A stretch of 64,000 nucleotides of DNA from SAR324 cluster bacterium (lineage in GTDB: Bacteria > SAR324 > NAC60-12): positions 169,825 to 233,824 of the forward strand of contig JANQJU010000031.1 of the NCBI GenBank assembly GCA_028281495.1, in the 5' to 3' direction. The notes under the pieces are model-generated. The model had not been told where the DNA came from, did no database searches, and saw only the letters and a list, made by a program, of their open reading frames with translations. Below are positions 16,289 through 26,700 of the stretch, one piece after another. The number at the start of each line of letters is the position of its first letter. The stretch's first letter is position 1. Made by a program: the position numbers and the translations under genes.

Positions 16289-19200
16289 ATGCATGGACTA
16301 ATCAGTTGGTTTACTAAAAATAGCGTTGCCGCCAATTTGTTGATGGTGATTATTTTGGCAGGAGGGGTCTATTCACTTTTTGACCGTATTCCGCTGGAAG
16401 TGTTTCCGACAATCGAATTTGAACGGGTGAATATCAATACGGCGTTCCCTGGTGCGACCCCAGCGGAAGTAGAGGAAGGCGTGACTATTCGTATCGAGGA
16501 AGCAATTCAGGATTTGGAAGGGATCAAAGAAATCACATCCCGATCAGTGGAAGGGAGTTCTCGCGTGACGGTCGAAGTGGATAACCACGACCCACGGGAA
16601 CTGATGGAAGACATCAAATCCCGTGTGGAAGGCTTGAACAACCTACCCGACGAGGCCGAAAAATCGATTTTCACGGTTCCAGAACGTCGACGGGAGGTCA
16701 TCAGTGTAGCGATTTCCGGCAATATCAGTGAACGTGAGCTGCGCCAATTGGGAGAACAGGTACGGGATGACTTAGCGGCTTTGCCTGGAATCACACAATT
16801 GGAGATGGAAGGGGCACGCCCTTATGAATTGGCCATTGAAGTATCTGAAATCACACTCCGCGAGTATGGGCTGACTTTTTCTGAAGTGGCCACGGCGATT
16901 CGTCGGGGGTCTTTGGATCTTTCAGCAGGCAGCATCAAAACCCAAGGTGGGGAGGTGCTCATCCGCACGAAAGGACAAGCCTACCAAAAGGCGGAATTCG
17001 AAAATATTGTCATTTCCACTCGCCCAGACGGCACTCGATTGCTTTTGAAAGATATAGCCAGCATCAATGATGGATTTGAGGAAACACCCATCTTGACCAA
17101 ATTCAATGGGGAACCCGCAGTGATGATCGAAATCTATCGAGTGGGGCAACAGAGTGCGATTGATGTGTCTGACACCGTGAAGGCCTATATTGAAGAATTC
17201 CGCACCCAATTACCCGAAGGCGTTTCAGTCACGGTTTGGCGAGATCGTGCCAAAATCGTGAAAGCACGACTCAACACCCTGCTGACCAGCGCATGGCAAG
17301 GAGGTTTATTGGTGATTACCTTGTTGACCCTGTTTTTGCGTCCCGCGGTGGCGTTTTGGGTCTGTGTTGGGATTCCGATCAGCTTCATGGGAAGTATGTT
17401 GCTGATGCCCTATTTGGATGTCACTTTAAATATCGTGAGTTTGTTTGCTTATATTTTAGTCCTCGGCATTGTCGTGGATGATGCCATTGTCACCGGAGAA
17501 AACGTATATTCCCATCAGAAACGAGGCCTGGACTCTTTAAAAGCAGCGATTCAAGGGACTCAAGAGGTGGCCATCCCAGTGACCTTTGGCATCTTGACCA
17601 CGGTTGCTGCTTTTGTGCCCTTGATGATGATGGAAGGTCGACGCGGTGCCATCTTTGGTCAGATTCCTCTGATTGTGATCCCCGTGCTCCTATTTTCGCT
17701 GGTAGAATCCAAGCTGATCCTCCCCGCTCACCTTTCTCATCTCAAGTCTCGTGAAGAACAAAAAGGCCTCTTCCGTTGGGTGGGTAAAATTCAACATTTC
17801 ATTGCCGATGGTTTTGAAAAACTGATCCTCATCGCATACCGACCGAGCTTAACGATTGCTTGTCGGGAGCGGTACATCACCCTATCGTTGTTTGTCGCTG
17901 GTGCGGTTTTAATTGGAGCGATGGTGGCAGGGGGATGGATGCGCTTTACGTTTTTTCCACGCATCCAAAGTGAAATTGCCCGTTCATATTTGGAAATGCC
18001 TTCCGGCACGCCCTTTGAGGTGACTGCGAAACATATTGATCAGATGGTGACCGCCGCCAAGCAATTGCAAGCGAAATATGTCGATCCGGAAACAGGTAAA
18101 AGTGTGGTGTTGAACATATTGTCGTCGGTGGGGTCGGCAGGAGGTTCAGGAGGCGGCCAAGCTCACTTAGGACGAGTTTGGTTTGAGATTGAAGCTCCGG
18201 AAAATCGAACCGTCGATATCACCTCCCGCCAATTGGTGAATGAATGGCGACGACAGATTGGTCCCATTCCCGGAGCTGAAAGTGTGAACTTTCGAGCAGA
18301 AATTGGACGCAGCAGCGATCCGATTGACATTCAGCTTTCTGGAAACAATTTTGAAGACTTGCAAGCGGTTGCCGACCAAATCAAGCAACGTTTGAATGAC
18401 TATCCTGATGTGTTTGACATCACCGACAGCCTTGCCGATGGAAAAGAAGAGTTGCAGTTGTCGATCAAGCCGGAAGCCGAAGTCCTGGGTGTGAGTTTAT
18501 CCGACTTGGGACAACAAGTGCGTCAAGGCTTTTTTGGTTTTGAAGTGCAACGAATCCAGAGAGGCCGTGACGATGTGGGGGTGGTGGTTCGTTATCCCAC
18601 TTCAGAGCGTCAATCGTTGGATAATCTTTATAATATGATGATTCGTACTCCCAACGGCACAATGGTACCGTTTGCCGAAGTGGCAGAAATTCGTTCAGGG
18701 CGGAGTCCTTCAGCGATTTACCGAATTGACCGACGACGTACTCTGAATGTGACAGCAGACATCAACAAAGCCACAGGCGATTTGCAGACCATTAAACGAG
18801 ATTTGGAAGAATTCGTTCCCTCAGTCCTTGCCCTGTATCCAGGAGTGAAATTTTCCTTGGAAGGGGAGTCGCGAGAACAACGGGAATCGTTCGGAAGTTT
18901 GTTTTGGGGACTCGGATTTGTGTTGTTTGTGATCTACGGTTTACTGGCCATTCCATTCCGGTCTTATCTCCAACCCCTGATTGTGATGACGGCCATTCCG
19001 TTTGGATTTGTAGGTGCCATTCTTGGGCATATGATGATGGGCATGAATCTAACAATCATGAGCGTGATGGGGATGTTGGCTTTGATGGGGGTGGTCGTGA
19101 ACGATAGCTTAGTGCTGGTCGATTACATCAATCGCCGTCGTCGTGAGGGAATGTCGGTAGCGGATGCGGTACAGACGGCTGGGGTTGCTCGTTTTCGTCC

Positions 19201-19453
19201 TGTGATCCTGACTTCTTTGACCACATTTGCAGGCTTGATGCCTTTGATTTTTGAGAAAAGCACTCAAGCTCAATTCCTGATCCCGATGGCGGTTTCTTTA
19301 GGGTTTGGCGTGCTGTTTGCGACCTTAGCAACCTTGGTCATCGTCCCAATCAACTATTTGATTCTAGAGGACATTGCCGGATTGTACCGGAGTCCGAAAC
19401 CGAAGGCTCCAGTGGCCAAGCCGTCGGAAACTTTGGTGCCTTCCGAAGGGTAA
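16289..19453 (+). CDS. RND efflux permease (AcrB/MexF superfamily)
   Basis: This is the inner-membrane proton-driven exporter of the operon. It has 1054 residues, the full family length. TM1 begins at residue ~10 (NSVAANLLMVIILAGG). Two large periplasmic loops follow TM1 and TM7. The TM4 segment contains LGIVVDDAIVTGENV, with the adjacent aspartates used for proton relay, and the second half repeats the pattern around GVVVNDSLVLVDYIN. The opening motif FPGATPAEVEE and the porter-domain spacing match the AcrB/MdtB-like class rather than the heavy-metal CzcA class. The ribosome site is a strong AAGGAGGT. A hairpin just after the stop may end the transcript. Confidence 0.95.
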   Translation: MHGLISWFTKNSVAANLLMVIILAGGVYSLFDRIPLEVFPTIEFERVNINTAFPGATPAEVEEGVTIRIEEAIQDLEGIKEITSRSVEGSSRVTVEVDNHDPRELMEDIKSRVEGLNNLPDEAEKSIFTVPERRREVISVAISGNISERELRQLGEQVRDDLAALPGITQLEMEGARPYELAIEVSEITLREYGLTFSEVATAIRRGSLDLSAGSIKTQGGEVLIRTKGQAYQKAEFENIVISTRPDGTRLLLKDIASINDGFEETPILTKFNGEPAVMIEIYRVGQQSAIDVSDTVKAYIEEFRTQLPEGVSVTVWRDRAKIVKARLNTLLTSAWQGGLLVITLLTLFLRPAVAFWVCVGIPISFMGSMLLMPYLDVTLNIVSLFAYILVLGIVVDDAIVTGENVYSHQKRGLDSLKAAIQGTQEVAIPVTFGILTTVAAFVPLMMMEGRRGAIFGQIPLIVIPVLLFSLVESKLILPAHLSHLKSREEQKGLFRWVGKIQHFIADGFEKLILIAYRPSLTIACRERYITLSLFVAGAVLIGAMVAGGWMRFTFFPRIQSEIARSYLEMPSGTPFEVTAKHIDQMVTAAKQLQAKYVDPETGKSVVLNILSSVGSAGGSGGGQAHLGRVWFEIEAPENRTVDITSRQLVNEWRRQIGPIPGAESVNFRAEIGRSSDPIDIQLSGNNFEDLQAVADQIKQRLNDYPDVFDITDSLADGKEELQLSIKPEAEVLGVSLSDLGQQVRQGFFGFEVQRIQRGRDDVGVVVRYPTSERQSLDNLYNMMIRTPNGTMVPFAEVAEIRSGRSPSAIYRIDRRRTLNVTADINKATGDLQTIKRDLEEFVPSVLALYPGVKFSLEGESREQRESFGSLFWGLGFVLFVIYGLLAIPFRSYLQPLIVMTAIPFGFVGAILGHMMMGMNLTIMSVMGMLALMGVVVNDSLVLVDYINRRRREGMSVADAVQTAGVARFRPVILTSLTTFAGLMPLIFEKSTQAQFLIPMAVSLGFGVLFATLATLVIVPINYLILEDIAGLYRSPKPKAPVAKPSETLVPSEG

Positions 19454-19476
19454 TCGAATGAATCCAAAAGCGCGTG

Positions 19477-19506
19477 CTCCCCAGTCAACGCCAATCTGCT
19501 GGGGAG
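19477..19506. terminator. Hairpin between convergent RND permease and Rpn-like gene
   Basis: CTCCCCAG (19477-19484) and CTGGGGAG (19499-19506) form a perfect 8-bp GC-rich stem with a 14-base loop. It lies in the 60-base gap between two convergent genes. No good T-run follows on either strand, so it may slow or stabilise transcript ends rather than act as a classic intrinsic terminator. Confidence 0.45.
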
Positions 19507-19513
19507 GTGCGGT

Positions 19514-20473
19514 TTAACGTGACAAACGCGCTTTCAGTTCCTGAAGCAAAGTTTGTAATTCTTCCAAGGGTTTGCCTCGCAACAATTCTGTTGAGGCAAT
19601 GGGGTCATTCAACATCTCTTGTAAAGCTTGGATTTTCCCAAACAAGATGCCTTCTTCTCTTCCTTCTTCTTTCCCTTTTTTAATTCCTTCCTCAATACCT
19701 CGTTCGTAACCGATTTCTTCAATATTTCCCATTAACAGCATTTCTGGACCTCCTTCCAATTGGTTCATTTCTGCGTAAAATTCATGACGAATCGTTTGAT
19801 CATTAATATACATGATAATGTCGAGAAACTGAAAAAGTTGCACCATCTGCCTTTTTGAATAGTGGCGTCCATACAAGAGCCGGGCAAGCTGCAGTTTGAA
19901 AAATTTTTTTTGATCGTCTGCTTTTTTAGCTTTCATTGCATACTGAGCAGCCAAAACGGCTAAAGCAAAGGGATTGTCGCACTGTAAAAGACTGTCTTCA
20001 GAGTGATCAATGATTTTGTAGAACTCAAAAGAAAACTGGATGTTTGTGCCAAAAAATTCATATCGATACTCATTCGGGTGGTAACCGAGATGGGGGTCAG
20101 CAAACACTACAAAACTGACGATGTTTTGTTTGTAGTGATCCAAGCCCCGGTAGACATTTTGAAACATGCGTTTCGCAAAATCCTCTTTGTAAAGTTTATG
20201 GCTTTGAATTTCGATATGGATGAGCACCCATTGTGCCACCCCATTTTTAAGAAAGACTTTGATAAGTAGATCCGCGTTTCGACCTCCTTTTTTGGCATGG
20301 GGGAATAGGTTCGACAGTTCTTTATCTAAGAAGTGAAAGCCTCTTTCAAAATCTACATGTTGAGTCAACTGGGGTAGAAAAAATCGGCAAAAATCTGGAA
20401 ACAAGGCTTTGATGATTCCTTTCCAAGCCTCATCTTGGTTTTGGGCAGGGTTTCGTCTTCTTTTCATATCCAT
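19514..20473 (-). CDS. Rpn-family putative nuclease/transposase (PD-(D/E)XK, YhgA-like)
   Basis: Rpn proteins are RecA-independent recombination-promoting DNA nucleases with a PD-(D/E)XK fold. The protein has 319 residues from the ATG at 20473, which has a CAGGAG upstream. Motif positions fit: an N-terminal helix, RNADLLIKV carrying the catalytic Asp, then WVLIHIEIQSHK with the E-x-Q core typical of the family, followed by QNIVSFVVFADP. The middle of the protein is helical, as usual. The C-terminus has a Glu/Lys/Gly helix (GIEEGIKKGKEEGREEG) followed by a short conserved tail with LRGKPLEELQ. Whether it is mobile is unknown. A decayed copy of its C-terminal tail lies 160 bases upstream. Confidence 0.85.
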   Translation of the reverse strand: MDMKRRRNPAQNQDEAWKGIIKALFPDFCRFFLPQLTQHVDFERGFHFLDKELSNLFPHAKKGGRNADLLIKVFLKNGVAQWVLIHIEIQSHKLYKEDFAKRMFQNVYRGLDHYKQNIVSFVVFADPHLGYHPNEYRYEFFGTNIQFSFEFYKIIDHSEDSLLQCDNPFALAVLAAQYAMKAKKADDQKKFFKLQLARLLYGRHYSKRQMVQLFQFLDIIMYINDQTIRHEFYAEMNQLEGGPEMLLMGNIEEIGYERGIEEGIKKGKEEGREEGILFGKIQALQEMLNDPIASTELLRGKPLEELQTLLQELKARLSR

Positions 20474-20635
20474 TGGCTCCTGCAATTTAGGGAAAACAAA
20501 GGCGGACTATTCGCATTTTGAAACAATCCGAATAGGGGAGCACATTTTGAAAAGAATTTGCAGAGGGAATTGGTTCACAAACTTTTAATTTGAGTGAGAT
20601 TGCGGATTATGTACAGATAACGGAGAGATTTGTTT

Positions 20636-20751
20636 CGACGCAATAATCGCGATTTTAGATCCTGGATTATAATTTGTAGTTCTTTCAAGGACTTACTTTC
20701 TAAATATTTTAGCGATGAGACTGGTTCGTTCAAAACCTCTTGTTTGATCTT
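20636..20751 (-). pseudogene. Relic of a second Rpn-like gene (C-terminal tail only)
   Basis: On the minus strand the segment encodes KIKQEVLNEPVSS followed by LKELQIIIQDLKSRLLR. This aligns with the tail of the intact Rpn gene (LQEMLNDPIAS then LEELQTLLQELKARLSR). An in-frame TAA lies directly upstream and no start is present, so only the 3' end survives. Flanking bases 20486-20635 and 20752-20768 show nothing else recognisable. Confidence 0.7.
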
Positions 20752-20768
20752 TTAACCTTTATAGTGCT

Positions 20769-22220
20769 TTAGGATCGATACTCTTCAAACAGTTGCATCA
20801 CTTCTTGGACATCGTCTCGGGTGACGGAAGGTTGCATCAGGTGGACGTACACTTCGATTTGTTGTTGGGTGGCATCGACTTCAAAGGTTTGAGGTTGGAA
20901 GGTGGTGAGGGCCTTTTTAAACTGGTGGGCACACTGGGAGAACTCGTCATTCAAAAGATAGGCTTCCGCAATGGTGGAACTGATCCACCAATTTTTATTG
21001 GCATCGCGTTTCCATACACGTCGGATGTAATCGGCGAGGCGCCGACCAGTTCCGCGCATGTCGCCGCCGAGCATCACTCCCAAGTAGGCCGCATTGATGG
21101 CAGGGTAATAAGCATCTGCGGAATAAATCTCTCGCCGGAAAGCTTCAAGGTATAGCTTGAATGAACGATCCAACAACGCCCGTTCGGGTTGGGAGCGTAA
21201 TTGGTTCTGATCGTCATAGAGTGCACGACGTTTGTATTGGGCAGCGAGCATGCTTAGGGTCTCGCTGTCTTGAGCACCTCCCTTCCATAGGGAGTACATG
21301 ATTTCTGCGGCTTGCTGGTAATCTCCTTTCCGTGTCAGGGCATTGGCTTTAGTCTTTTGCAAATCCAGTTGGTTGCGATAAGGGAACACCAGCATGTTAT
21401 CCACGGGCATGCTGTAGGTCTCTAGATGACCAGCGATCTCAATAGCTTGGGAATACAGCCCTTTGCTTTTGCAAACCTGTGCTACTTGCGCGAAAAACTC
21501 CGTATCGGCTTTTTGAGGTTCAATGGCGAGCGAGGAAAGTTCCACTGCCAATTCTTGTGGTGACAGCGATTTATAGTGCCGGATCTGCGTTTTTTGTACC
21601 TCAGTAATGGAAATTACATCGGGCAAGGCTGAGGTGAGATCTTGAGTGATCAGTCGATCGATCACATTGGATTCTTCGACATCTCGGCGCAGCAAATAAA
21701 TATCATGCTTGCCAAATTTCTTGGCTAGTGGAATTTCACCCAACCGATCAAACTCCACATTGTTAGGCTTCCGGGAGTGAGGATCGTTATTAAAGGCCTC
21801 CACAAATTCTTGAGTGACAAAAATATCGTTAGGGCGAGTCACGGGTTCGATACGAGCAGCAGTATTGATATTGATTCCTAATACGTCCGCTTTGTCACGA
21901 AGGGGATCGTGATAACTATACAGCTCTCCAAAATGACAACCGATTCGAACCGACAACTGAGGCAGCCCCAAAACTTGAAAGTCCTGATTCCGAAAATAAT
22001 CACGATACTTCAAAATTGCATCGACGACGGACGGGGATTGAAACACCACAAACAATGCATCGCCCCACGTATCCAAAACATGGAGATCTGATTTCACCTT
22101 GTTAAAAATTTCAGCAGTATCTTTCCATACGGTTTTTAAAAAGAGGCCCAACTGGTCTTCAGCGAGTTTGCTGTAATTTTTAATGTCTGTGAACATGATA
22201 TAGGCTCTGATGCGGTCCAT
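20769..22220 (-). CDS. Class III nucleotide cyclase domain fused to TPR-like/DUF4071-type region
   Basis: Class III cyclases make cAMP or cGMP. The protein has 483 residues; the ATG at 22220 follows GAGGAG. Residues ~1-180 are the catalytic domain. Metal-binding Asp12 (MFTDIKNYS) and Asp54 (DTWGDALFVVF) are both present, and Asn119 and Arg123 in GININTAARIEP match the transition-state-stabilising pair. A helical region from ~215 to the end resembles TPR-like/TRAFs-binding (DUF4071) segments found after CHAT and cyclase domains. There is no membrane segment, so the enzyme is probably soluble. Substrate preference cannot be read with confidence. It lies divergent from the REC-phosphatase gene. 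Confidence 0.8.
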   Translation of the reverse strand: MDRIRAYIMFTDIKNYSKLAEDQLGLFLKTVWKDTAEIFNKVKSDLHVLDTWGDALFVVFQSPSVVDAILKYRDYFRNQDFQVLGLPQLSVRIGCHFGELYSYHDPLRDKADVLGININTAARIEPVTRPNDIFVTQEFVEAFNNDPHSRKPNNVEFDRLGEIPLAKKFGKHDIYLLRRDVEESNVIDRLITQDLTSALPDVISITEVQKTQIRHYKSLSPQELAVELSSLAIEPQKADTEFFAQVAQVCKSKGLYSQAIEIAGHLETYSMPVDNMLVFPYRNQLDLQKTKANALTRKGDYQQAAEIMYSLWKGGAQDSETLSMLAAQYKRRALYDDQNQLRSQPERALLDRSFKLYLEAFRREIYSADAYYPAINAAYLGVMLGGDMRGTGRRLADYIRRVWKRDANKNWWISSTIAEAYLLNDEFSQCAHQFKKALTTFQPQTFEVDATQQQIEVYVHLMQPSVTRDDVQEVMQLFEEYRS

Positions 22221-22294
22221 CTGGTCTCCTCTGCTCTACATTTCCTTTCTAAGAAGGCATTCATATCATTTCGGCTCATCCTTCTTTGTCAACT

Positions 22295-22324
22295 TTGTCA
22301 AGAAACGCATTTGTATCGTATAGA
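22295..22324 (+). promoter_or_regulatory. Candidate promoter upstream of REC-SpoIIE phosphatase gene
   Basis: TTGTCA (22295-22300) and TATAGA (22319-22324) are separated by 18 bases. An inverted repeat TTTGTAT...ATACAAA spans the -10 region (about 22310-22336) and could be an operator. Motif match only. Confidence 0.3.
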
Positions 22325-22518
22325 GTTGAATACAAATCGTTAGAAATCGTTATATATAAATTCGTTTTTGAATTCAAACTATGGATTGATGATGAGGTCT
22401 TCCACATTTTTGATACAAGCGGGTTGCGTCTGTCCAGTAGATATGGACAATAATAGGAGAAATGGATGCTCCCGAAGCAGTGTCTTCAATTTCCATCTGC
22501 CATCAAGGAAAAGATATT

Positions 22519-23670
22519 ATGAAAGCGAAAAACATTCTTATTGTGGATGACATTCCCAAGAACATCCAATTGATCGCGAGTTTTTTATCGCCCCATCGGT
22601 ATCAGTTGGCGTTTGCGCAGAATGGAATGACCGCATTGCAATTGGTAAAAAAACGGAAGTTCGACCTCATTTTGTTGGATGTCATGATGCCAGAAATGGA
22701 CGGTTTTGAAGTGTGTCGGCAGTTGAAAGCCACTGAGGAGACGAAGACGATTCCCGTAATTTTTTTGTCAGGGCAGGCTGAAACGGAAAGCATTGTAAAA
22801 GGCTTGGAGGTGGGGGCAGTCGATTATGTCACCAAACCGGTCAAGAAAGAGGAATTGTTAGCAAGAGTGCGTACGCATCTAGAACTCAAGGCTTCTCGGG
22901 AACAGCTTCAGAAGTTGTATGCTGAAATCGATGGAGAGTTGAAGATGGCGGCTGGAATTCAGCAAACCATCATGCGGGAAAGCTGCGATGTGCCATTTCT
23001 CAAATATGCCTTGACCAAACAGCCCTACGGTCAAGTGTGTGGGGATATGGTTGATTTTTGGACGGATGGACAACACGACTTCCAATTCTTTATCGGCGAT
23101 GCGACCGGGCATGGTATTCCTGCTGCGTTAATCACCATGATGATCCCATTTATTTTAGATGCTCGTGACAAACATCAGGACATCACAGACGTGATTGCTC
23201 ATATAAATGATTCGTTGGCCAACCGACACACAGAAGCTTTCATCACGGGAATTTACCTCAGGTTGACTTCTGACGGTTGGCTCTCATTGTGCAATGCAGG
23301 GCATCCGGCAGCAGTACTGTGTACTGAGACTGAGGTGTACACCTTCCCTTCGCAAGGGCCGCCTATGGGCATGTTTTCTTCCGATATGATTCCCCCCTAT
23401 TCTTCAACTATGCATTACTTGCAACCAGGAGATCGTTTGCTCCTATTTTCGGACGGCATTTATGAATGGCAGAATAGCGACTCAACCCATTTTGGAATGG
23501 AACGAGTCCATGCCGTGTGGTCTCGTCTGGCTCAAAATCGAGATTGGGAGTTGAATCAAATCAATCACGCATTAATGAAAGAGGTCGAAACTTTTGCAGA
23601 GGGCAATCCATGCCCTGATGACATTACCTTAGTAGCATTTGAATATGTCGATCAGTCTCAAGGCCTGTAA
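22519..23670 (+). CDS. Response regulator with SpoIIE/PP2C-type serine phosphatase output
   Basis: A REC domain controls a PP2C-like phosphatase, an RsbU-type architecture used in partner-switching cascades. The ATG at 22519 has AAGGA nine bases upstream and starts directly at the domain; the alternative ATG at 22462 has a ribosome site too close to be ideal. It has 383 residues. Receiver Asp54 (LILLDVMMPEMDG) and the acidic pair DD at 10-11 are intact, with the switch Lys in YVTKPVKK. The phosphatase domain (about 150-380) shows the metal motifs CGDMVDFW, FIGDATGHG and LLFSDGIYE, then CPDDITLVAF. No anti-sigma or STAS gene is adjacent. The downstream hybrid kinase is a possible phosphodonor. 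Confidence 0.92.
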   Translation: MKAKNILIVDDIPKNIQLIASFLSPHRYQLAFAQNGMTALQLVKKRKFDLILLDVMMPEMDGFEVCRQLKATEETKTIPVIFLSGQAETESIVKGLEVGAVDYVTKPVKKEELLARVRTHLELKASREQLQKLYAEIDGELKMAAGIQQTIMRESCDVPFLKYALTKQPYGQVCGDMVDFWTDGQHDFQFFIGDATGHGIPAALITMMIPFILDARDKHQDITDVIAHINDSLANRHTEAFITGIYLRLTSDGWLSLCNAGHPAAVLCTETEVYTFPSQGPPMGMFSSDMIPPYSSTMHYLQPGDRLLLFSDGIYEWQNSDSTHFGMERVHAVWSRLAQNRDWELNQINHALMKEVETFAEGNPCPDDITLVAFEYVDQSQGL

Positions 23671-23714
23671 GGTCCTATCATCCTCTCCGTTCAATCCCTT
23701 AAAAATAAGCTATT

Positions 23715-26700
23715 ATGAAAGTTGCCCCATTCCCTGCCAATGAAGAACAACGTCTCGAAGCACTGTATCAGTACGAAATTTTAGATACAGAACCAGAAGC
23801 CATTTATGACGACCTCGCCCAATTGGCCTCTTACATCTGTGGTACTCCCATTGCGCTGATTAGCCTCGTGGATCATGACCGTCAGTGGTTCAAGGCCAAA
23901 GTGGGGTTAGAAGCTATCGAAACCCCACGAGATTTGGCCTTCTGCGCCCATGCGATTCATGACACTCAGGTTTTTGAAATCAATGATGCTTTGGAAGATG
24001 AACGTTTTCGGGACAATCCCTTGGTTCAGGAAGATCCAAAAATTCGTTTTTATGCAGGGGTGCCATTAGTGACTCCGGATGGGCTGGGACTGGGAACGAT
24101 TTGTGCAATTGATCGTCATCCCAAACGATTGGCCCAAGAGCAGGTGCATGCCTTAGAAATTCTGTCACATCAAGTCATGACACAATTGGAATTGAGGAAG
24201 CAATTTCACATCACCCAAGCAGCCTTGAGTGCACAGCGGGCAGCAGAAGTGACCTTAAAAAAACACATTCAAACGCTAGAACGCCTGCATGCCATCACTT
24301 CTCAACGCGAGAGTACGTTTGAAGACAAAATCCATAAAGTTTTGAATCTAGGAGCTGAAGTATTTGGGCTTCCGCTGGGCATCGTGAGCAATATTCAAAA
24401 TGATATTTATCGGATCGAATTCATTGTAGGGCCTGAAGGCAAACCCCCGCCTGGGATGACTTTTGATCTAGGAGAGACGTATTGTGTGCACACCTTAGCT
24501 GCGGATAGTCCTCTTGGTTTTCATTGTGTCCGTAACAGTGAAATCAAAACGCATCCTTGTTACATCAAATTCCAATTGGAAGCTTATATTGGTGCTCCCA
24601 TTTGGGTGGATGGTTTGCGTTACGGAACGTTGAATTTTTCCAGTCCTCATCCCAAAGCGTCCCCCTTCAATCAAGAAGCGCTTTCCTTGGTCCAGTTGTT
24701 TGCCCAATGGGTGGGAAATGAATTGAGTCGCAAAGCAACCAATAAAAATTTGATGTACCAAAAGACACTCTTTGAATCACTATTTCGCGACTCACCGGAT
24801 GCCATGGTATTGGCCGACCCCAGCCGCCAAATCATGATGATCAATCCTGCATTCACAAGTGTCCTGGGTTATGAGTTGGAAGAAATCAAAGGACAGCAGA
24901 CGGAAGTCATCTATGAAAGCCATGAGGAATTTCTGAGGCAGGGAAAACTCCGGTTTAACCTGAATGCCCACGAAAAAGCGAAGCCTTACGAGATCAATTA
25001 TAAGCGTAAAAGTGGAGCAATTTTTCCTGCAGAAACGGTGGGCAATGTGGTTCGTGATGACGATGGAGAGGTCTTGGGTTTTTTTGGCCACATCCGCGAT
25101 ATTACGGATCGTAAACAAGCCGAGCGAGCGCTACTTAAAAATGAAGAGCTGCTTCGGACAACCGGCGCCATTGCCAATGTGGGCGGGTGGGAATTGGACT
25201 TGGAGTCCAACCGATTGACTTGGACGGATGAGGTCCGAAAGATCCACGAAGTGTCTCCGGATTACGAGCCGATATTGGGAGAAGCGATCAATTTTTACCA
25301 CCCTGAGGACATTCCCAAAATCACGGAAGCGGTCACCCAGGCAATCGAAACGGGGACACGTTACGATTTGGAATTGCGCATCATTACTGCGAAAGGCAAT
25401 GAGCGCCAAGTGCGTGCCTTTGGAGAAGCCAAGCAGAAACAAGGAAAAACGCATCTGCTGCGGGGAGCGTTCCAAGATATCACCGAGTACAAGAAAGTTT
25501 TGAAAGAACGAGAACTGTTTTTTGAAGTTTCGCTCGATCTGATTTGTGTGGCGACTACCGATGGTTATTTCAAGCAGCTCAGCCCGGCATGGAGTCAAAC
25601 TTTGGGATGGTCCGAATCCGAATTGATGGCGAAACCTTATATTGAATTTGTCCATCCCAATGATGTCGGACCCACTTTAGGGGCAGCCCAGCAGCTTGCA
25701 AACGGAAATAATGTCATGAGCTTTGACAATCGGTATCGGTGCCAAAATGGTTCGTACCGGTGGCTTTCGTGGAAAGGGTATGTGGATGTAGACCAGGCTT
25801 TGGTGTATGCCGTCGCCCGTGACATCACAGAAAGAAAACAGATGGAGCAAGATCTACAAAATGCTAAAGAAGCGGCCGAATCAGCAAGCCGAGCCAAAAG
25901 CGAATTTCTGGCCAACATGAGCCACGAAATCCGCACTCCGATGAATTCGGTTATTGGGTTCAGCGAACTGCTGTCAGCATTGTCAGTCGATCCGAAGCAA
26001 AAGAGTTATGTGGATTCTATCAAAAATGCGGGAAGGAATTTATTGCGTTTGATCAATGACATTTTGGATCTTTCTAAGATTGAAGCAGGGAAACTCGAAA
26101 TCGAATATGAGATCGTGCCATTGCGCACATTGTTTGAAGAAATTCGACAGATTTTTGATGTCAAAATTCAAGAAAAAGGACTGGAATTCATTCTAGCCAT
26201 CGACAAATCGGTACCGCCTTTTCTGATGTTGGATGAAGTTCGCATGCGTCAAATCTTGGTCAACCTGGTGGGCAATGCGGTGAAGTTCACGAACCAGGGG
26301 TCGATCCAATTGTCAGCACAGGTGAACCTGCGTTCAGAAGCCTCGAATCATATCGAGCTGTTGATTGCTGTTGAAGATACCGGCATCGGTATTCCATTTG
26401 ATCAACAGAGGTTGATCTTTGAAAAGTTTCGGCAGCGTGAGGGACAAAGCACACGGAAGTACGGAGGGACGGGCTTGGGCTTGGCCTTAACCAAGCGTCT
26501 TGTAGAAATGTTGAATGGACGCATTGAAGTGCGGAGTGTAATGGAATACGGAAGTGTGTTTTCTATCACCTTACATGAGGTAGAGATTGCCGATGTCTCC
26601 GCACCTCAAAATTCAGGTATTCCGGATTTCGATTGGACTCGAGTGCGTTTCAACGATCAGACCATTTTGGTTGTGGATGACATTGAGTACAACCGCACGA

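Noticed and set aside
22462..22518. Longer start for the REC-phosphatase gene
   Set aside because: The AGGAG there leaves only two bases to the ATG, and the added residues are not part of the receiver fold; the ATG at 22519 is better placed.
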